Below, piece by piece: positions 58,990 to 64,000 of a DNA stretch of 64,000 nt. The DNA lies in contig CM043956.1 of assembly GCA_014529385.2 (NCBI GenBank), positions 64,422,620 to 64,486,619 on the forward strand. The letters are read 5' to 3'. Under the pieces are notes generated by a model. The model did no database searches and was not told the DNA's origin. It saw nothing but the letters and a program-made list of their open reading frames with translations. Source of the DNA: Adiantum capillus-veneris. Taxonomy: Eukaryota > Streptophyta > Polypodiopsida > Polypodiales > Pteridaceae. Every line of letters starts with the position of its first letter. Positions within the stretch are counted from its first letter, which is position 1. Position numbers and translations under genes: made by a program.

Positions 58990-60549
58990 TATGCTCAGTT
59001 TCCCCTGCATCCAAAGCACTTTCCCTCCTTGATGTAGAGAGCTCTCTCTCGAGGAGTGAGTTTGGGTCGTGCATCCTTTTCTTTCTTTTCTGGGTTGCTC
59101 TTCCTCTTTCTACTTTCATTATTCGAAGTCTGTTCAGTCCTTTGCGTCATGATTTCATCTGTGGGGTAGGTCAAGCTACTTGAATGAATGGCAAAATCCC
59201 GTTTCGCATGACTTATTAGTTCCTGAATGGAATCTGACTTTTGCTCTAAGTAGTGATCTCGGATCTCTGTAGGAAGTCCCAAGGTAAACCGCTCAATCTG
59301 TTCTTTGAACGAGATCTTCTTAAATAAAGAGGCTGGTAGAAAAGAGCTCCAGAATCTCTTGCAATATACGTCCAATGTATCCTTCTTGGTCATTCGAAGA
59401 TGGTTCCAAGCAGTTCGTATGTCGGGTTTGTACTCTCGAGTCAGCTAAGAAGAAATAAAAAGCCTTTTAAATTTCAGCCATTTAACTGACGTTGTCTTGT
59501 TCAATAAAAGCGTGGACCACCAAGTTCGAGCATTTTCCTTGAAGTAAGAGGTAGCCCTCCGAATCTTGGAGTGCTCTGAGTAACGTCCTCCAGAGAAAGC
59601 TATGTCAAATTGCTGTATGAAGGCCAAAGCAAGCATCTCTATAACCAGAAAACGTGTCAAATTTAATTGATTATCCACCTTCCTTAAACTCTTGGACTTT
59701 CTTGTTTTTATCTTCCAGAAAGTCATACTGGTTGGCTTTATAAAAATTCTTCTTTGCGTAAAAGCTGCTGTTGTCAGAGCCTGAACTATTCCAAGACGAG
59801 TCCTCTGTAGAACTGTCAACAACTGGGCGAGATTTAGACTTCTTTGCCTTTTTCTTGCCCTTTCCGAAGCTTTGCTTTTTGCTTTTCTTTTTCCCTTTTC
59901 TGCCTTCTTTGCTCGAGTCAGAAGAGCTAGAAGAACTGTAAGAAGAAGAAGAAGAAGAAGAACTGGGTACTCCTTCAAATCGAACACGCTTCTTCTACTT
60001 TCTTGCCGATGCAAATGTAGACTGACGACCCAAATAACCTGAGAAGTCAGTTCCTTTCTTCTGCTTTTTGTCGTGCTTTTCTGCTTTGTTCTGTGCGTCA
60101 AAAAGCTGAGAAATTCGTGCATCAACAACCTCTTCTAATTCTTGCTCTGTATACATCCTTGGACTAGGAGGTTTCTTCAGTGCCGGTTTGAGGGGCGGTT
60201 CTGTGGTTTGCCGCCACTGTGAATGCACCTCGTCGAAGGAGGTCTGGCTTATAAAATTTTGCAAATTTTGGGTCCTTCGCAAAATTTAGCATCATTTTTG
60301 TTGTATCGTCGATCAATCGTCCACGCTCCATCTCTTCAAGCTCCGCCTGAGTAGGCCTAGGCGGGCCGCACTCCTCGCGTGAATCTTCTTCGTGATCTCT
60401 TCCCGCATCTTTGGATGCAAAGGAAGGCGACTGATCTCTGCTTGAATCCATAAGTGCCGCGGCTGTGCTCCTCGGTTGTGCTCTATAAGTTCTTCAAGCT
60501 GGCAAAGGGTTAGGTTTTTAAACCCTAACCCCTTAGGCCGCTCGGCCAC
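58990..60549 (-). pseudogene. B2 gag
   Basis: Starts with the LTR-gag join LEELIEHNRGAQPRHLWIQ. It then has MMLNFAKDPKFAKF, the helix YTEQELEEVVDARISQLF and a short polyserine tract. RRATSYFKENARTWW, YCKRFWSSFLPASLF and FKEQIERFTLGLPTEIRDHY follow. It ends at the zinc knuckle start KCFGCRGN, where GETGH is disrupted. Several frames must be combined. Confidence 0.88.
60504..60534. repeat. palindromic telomere-like word
   Basis: AAAGGGTTAGGTTTTTAAACC followed by CTAACCCCTT: an imperfect inverted repeat built from TTAGGG and CCCTAA with TTTAAA at the centre. Confidence 0.75.
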
Positions 60550-60651
60550 ATCTTCAACGTTTAAAATTTTTGGGTTGAGTTTTAAGTTCTAACTCCTTAT
60601 TTTCTCGGTCAATCCTTCTAGTTGGGCACGCCACATCACCAACTTGTGACA

Positions 60652-61560
60652 TTCCCCCCTCTTGAAAGAATTGTAATCGCTCTCAATTACGCTTGCTAAA
60701 CATCCAAAGGACATAAACCTTCTTTAGTAGACACTGATTTTATATATCCACGCACTAGACTCCACAAATCCAACACTTCTACAAAGTCATCAGTCACTGA
60801 TCAAATCACATTTATGTTGAGGGTCTCAAATACAAATCATGATCATTGTAACCATTTAGCAATCACATCCAGATTGCATTGATCTTCTCACGGATGTCTT
60901 GATCTACTAAATCTCGTTACTATCAAATTCATATCCTTCACATTTCAAGCAAAACGTGCCCCTGACTATCCCTACAAGATAGTACATTCATAGAGCATGG
61001 TGTTCACAAATCACACACTTGGTTCACATTGAACACTGTGTTTCAATCGTTCAATCTAGCCATCTCTTTTCGTCCAGAACTCTTGATGCACCTTGATCCC
61101 TGTGCAATCATCTCATTATTCTGGAACTCTTGATTCACTCACAACAATAGCTAGTCATCTCATCTAGATGGAAATCTTTATTCATTAGAATTACATTCAT
61201 TTCACAGTCACTTAGCCATTACATCCAGATCTTGCTGATCTCTAACAGATGTGTAGATGCACTAAGTTCAAATCATTCATCATGTAAAATGCTGTAGACA
61301 TTTCATCTTTCCACACATACTCTAACAATATACACTTGATATAGCATGTTTAATTCTAAGGATTTCCAATTCAATGTACATATTTTCATAAAGTCATTCT
61401 GCAAATACTACGAGCCTGTTAGTATCCTTAAAATCTCAAGAGGAAATTATTCAATCTAGGCAATCTATGACAAAGGAGTGGAGTGGCTCTCCTCTTGTGC
61501 AATTTGCACGGCTCTAGATTCAATCTGCTGATTTATCGGTAACTTTTGGCGCAAACTTTG
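60652..61560 (-). mobile_element. 3' untranslated region and polypurine tract of another B-related element
   Basis: On the minus strand GAGAGCGATTACAATTCTTTCAAGAGGGGGG precedes TGTCACAAGTTGG at 60651, matching the B1 end (GGGCGATTACAATGCTTTCAAG, then TGTCACAACTC). Further upstream, AGGATACT, AGTATT, ATGACTTTATGA and GAATTGGAA occur in the same order as at 35695-35745 in B1. There is no coding. This is a second B-type element lying head-to-tail with B2 and cut by a C element at 61561. Confidence 0.7.
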
Positions 61561-62475
61561 TGCAATCACTTCCGGCTACGGACCGGATGGAAACACAGAG
61601 ATAACTGCCATCTACACACTTAGGAACATGAAGAGTACTCTGAGACAAAGAGAGACGACATGGCGCGACGGACTTCCGATCGAGGACGCGTTGGCCCCAA
61701 AACTAGCGCCTCCTTCGGTATTTCTTTGTTATTGATCTGCAAGAGTACAATTCCTGTTGGGTCGAGATCTTCCAGCTCTATGTCTAGATGCCTGAAAGAT
61801 TGGCCCTAAGGGCACTTATAAAGAGTACTCGGGTTGCTAAAAGCAGAGCCCCAAAAGCTACCATCCTAAAAGCATAATAATCGAAAAGCAATTGCTCCAA
61901 AAAGCTAGTGCTCAAAATTGCTAGAATCAGCCAGCACGATGTGTGGAATTGCGTATAGGAGTCCACTTGGCTTGTCAGTGCAAAACACCGAAAGTCCATA
62001 CAGCAATGCCATGTCAGCAACCGGCAGCGCGAAATCCATATAGCAGTGCCACGTCAGCAACCAGCAGCGCTAAACGGGGAAGTCCATATTGCAGTGCCAC
62101 ATCATCAGGTCAAGTGTGATTTTCGGAAGTCCACTCCAAAGGTCAAGCTTTTGACTTTGGGTTTTAGGCCCCTACCGAGTGCTCCATAAGTTGGAAAGTA
62201 TTTGTTTCTACTTTAATTATTTAGGCCCTCAATGGGCACTCATAAGTTGGTAAATCTTTTCTCTAGGGTTTAGGTCCCTCGGTCGAAATCTGCAAAATGT
62301 GGTCGAGTTAGTCTTATATGTCCTAGTGCTATGCAAATGATCACAGATGCAAATACTGCATAGAGAGAACTGTTCATGCACATAAGATTCTTGCTTTGAC
62401 TAAGAGCTTGGCATGGACTAGACGCATGGGTCAGATGACCTTGACGCAAAAAACGTAACCCTAAAACTCGTCATA
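61561..62475 (-). mobile_element. C-family LTR, full length, inverted
   Basis: The minus strand starts near ATGACGAGTTTTAGGG and ends GAAGTGATTGCA: 915 bases, the most complete C LTR here. Its CT tract is almost absent (AGAGACAAAGAGAGACGAC region), unlike the other C LTRs. Confidence 0.85.
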
Positions 62476-63148
62476 CCGCCTTCTAAAATCAAAGCAATCG
62501 CCTTGAATTGCAGAATACAAAATTTTCACATTCTAACATTCATGCAATCGATCATTCATTGATGCATTCTTGTGTCATGATGGCCGTGCACATAAAAGCT
62601 CGCTATAGACACCTCGGTCCCAAAATCTTTGGTTGTAAATTGGAAGAGTGTCCAACGGGTACATCATGAGACCAGACCATGCTGCAATTATATCTCCTTC
62701 CAATTTTTTTTGCAAGAAAGCTTGGGTTGAAAGCGAGCTTGAAGTCATGCCAGTTTGAACTGTGTGGTTTCTTGGTTAGGGCAGCCCACCATGTCAAAGC
62801 ACTTTTTTTGAAAAAAGAAGTGACTTGTAGCAACTTGGATTCTTCTATAAATTTTTGTTACTGAGCAGGATATCAAACTCTTCTTAAAACTTGAGAGCAT
62901 TGTGGGAATCTTGGACGCTTGCGAAGGTGAAAAATTTAGCTGTAGAAACACCATCCTTGAAAGGTTTTAAAATTGATTTTGCCATCGGAGGTGTTGAGGA
63001 ATAATAATAATGGTGATGGTGTCCATCCGTTGCATAAGGGGGTGCTGTTGGTGGTGGGGGAACATAGGCCGGGGGTGCAATGGAGATTTGTAGTGGTACT
63101 TCAGAAACCACATGCAATTGTTCTCTTGAAGCAATGTTCTTGAAAATG
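62476..63148 (-). pseudogene. C-family gag fragment, inverted
   Basis: The minus strand shows VVSEVPLQISIAPPAYVPPPP, the DGHHHHYYYSS cluster, SILKPFKDG and FFKKSALTWWAALTKKP, as in 27650-28100. It is cut at 63148 by a D LTR. Confidence 0.85.
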
Positions 63149-64000
63149 TGTCACGTGACACATCGAACCCTATGTGTCCGTGGACAAGCTACAGCACGAC
63201 AAGGGTTCAGTCAGTCCAGATTTAGAAGTGTTCTGGCACTTTTGTGAGTCTGTTCGCAGACCGTGCATGCCCAGTCACTTAGTGTAGATGCATATCCTCT
63301 GGTAGCACACAGCATGATCATAAGCATTCCAATCAGAATCCATCAGAATCCTTCAGGGGAATTTCCAGTGCATTTAGCCTATTTTCCCTATTTTTAACAT
63401 TTTTCACTTATTATTTTTAAGTGACTTTTGTTGGAAAGTAGGTAGGGCAATTTTGCTAAGTTAATATATAAGCAAACCAGAGTTAGCACTTTCTGGCAGA
63501 AGAGGCAGCAGGAGCACCTTGCTCAATAGGCAACTTCTCAGCAAGACCAACCCCCGCAACTACTATGGCGTTTTCTCCACAGAAGACCTAGCATTTTTGC
63601 ATCAGATCATCCTTGGCAATTTGTGCACAGTAGATCAGCCCCGGCGTCGTCAAGACACAGCAGATCAGCCTAGCGTTTTGCTTTTGCAGAACAACCAGAG
63701 ACAACAAAAGACAATTTCAGCCCTAGCGTTTTTGGTTTGCATCACAACCTCAACGTTTTTGTAGATCATCGCGACGGAACATCAAGAAACACCAGCGTTT
63801 TCAAGTTTCAGCCCTTAGACTCGCAAATCAAGTCCCGAACCTCGCAGATCTCACCTTCCCGCAACAGTTCCTCGCCGCACGGTCAGTTTCAGCAAGGTTT
63901 GCAGTTTCAGCCCGGAAAACACAGATTTCAGCATCTGCGTTTTCAGCGCGTCGTCGTCACATTGTCGCCATCGACATCGTCATCGACATAGAGTCAGAAT
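63149..64000 (+). mobile_element. D-family LTR, cut by window end
   Basis: Starts TGTCACGTGACACATCG and follows the D LTR through the TTTTAAGTGACTTTTGTTGG and TAGCGTTTT regions to the window edge. It is inserted in the C gag. Confidence 0.88.

Larger units (their letters stand above)
55380..60536 (-). mobile_element. element B2, second chromovirus B copy, inverted to B1
   Basis: Minus strand, gag to chromodomain in order: gag 60451-58990, protease 58814-58395, RT 58160-57415, RNase H 57336-57000, integrase 57068-55849, chromodomain 55729-55454. It matches B1 throughout but lacks the chromodomain duplication and the polyserine expansion. The 5' LTR side is rearranged: B LTR sequence is only a short piece between 60651 and about 60540. 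Confidence 0.9.

Overview
The window looks like nuclear DNA of a land plant, most probably a fern. It is a repeat-dense intergenic and intronic landscape: Ty3/gypsy and Ty1/copia relics, LTRs with tRNA-Met-type primer sites, TTTAGGG telomere-like words inside LTRs, and very many long (CT)n/(GA)n tracts. A fern is favoured because the most unusual insert resembles the mobile ORFs known from fern organelles. That assignment is inference; the plant TE content is seen directly.

Only one intact host gene is supported. It is a minus-strand, two-exon gene for a 107-residue stress-response A/B-barrel (Dabb, HS1-like) protein. Exon 1 is at 37767-37897 and exon 2 at 15733-15925. The 21.8 kb intron between them is packed with retroelements, and the phase-2 splice junction rebuilds the family motif exactly.

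Layout. 1-15 kb: decayed gypsy and copia fragments, a candidate LTR (3439-4980), a SET-like relic (7015-7458), a field of a diverged short repeat (7.7-9.2 kb), and an LTR element with a tRNA-Asp-type primer site (9362-12660). 15.7-37.9 kb: the Dabb gene. Its intron holds a solo B-type LTR with target-site duplication CTTTT, a C-type LTR split by D element 20197-25884 (duplication CAGTT), a gag-only C element, and chromovirus B1 (29690-36802). 38-42 kb: promoter tandem repeats, microsatellites and a copia relic. 42.2-54.0 kb: a minus-strand gypsy element (F) whose gag is split by a young LTR element (N, 44907-53205, duplication TCTCT). 55.4-60.5 kb: a minus-strand second copy of B (B2). 60.6-64 kb: B, C and D fragments.

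The strongest candidate for an undescribed system is inside element N. Most of its gag-pol is absent and only the chromodomain tail of pol remains. In its place, antisense to the LTRs, lies a phage/virus-type primase-helicase gene (D5_N-like segment plus SF3 Walker A, B and sensor motifs). The same reading frame continues into a segment that tentatively resembles a family-A DNA polymerase. The frame is broken by five stops, all TAG or TGA, and one frameshift.
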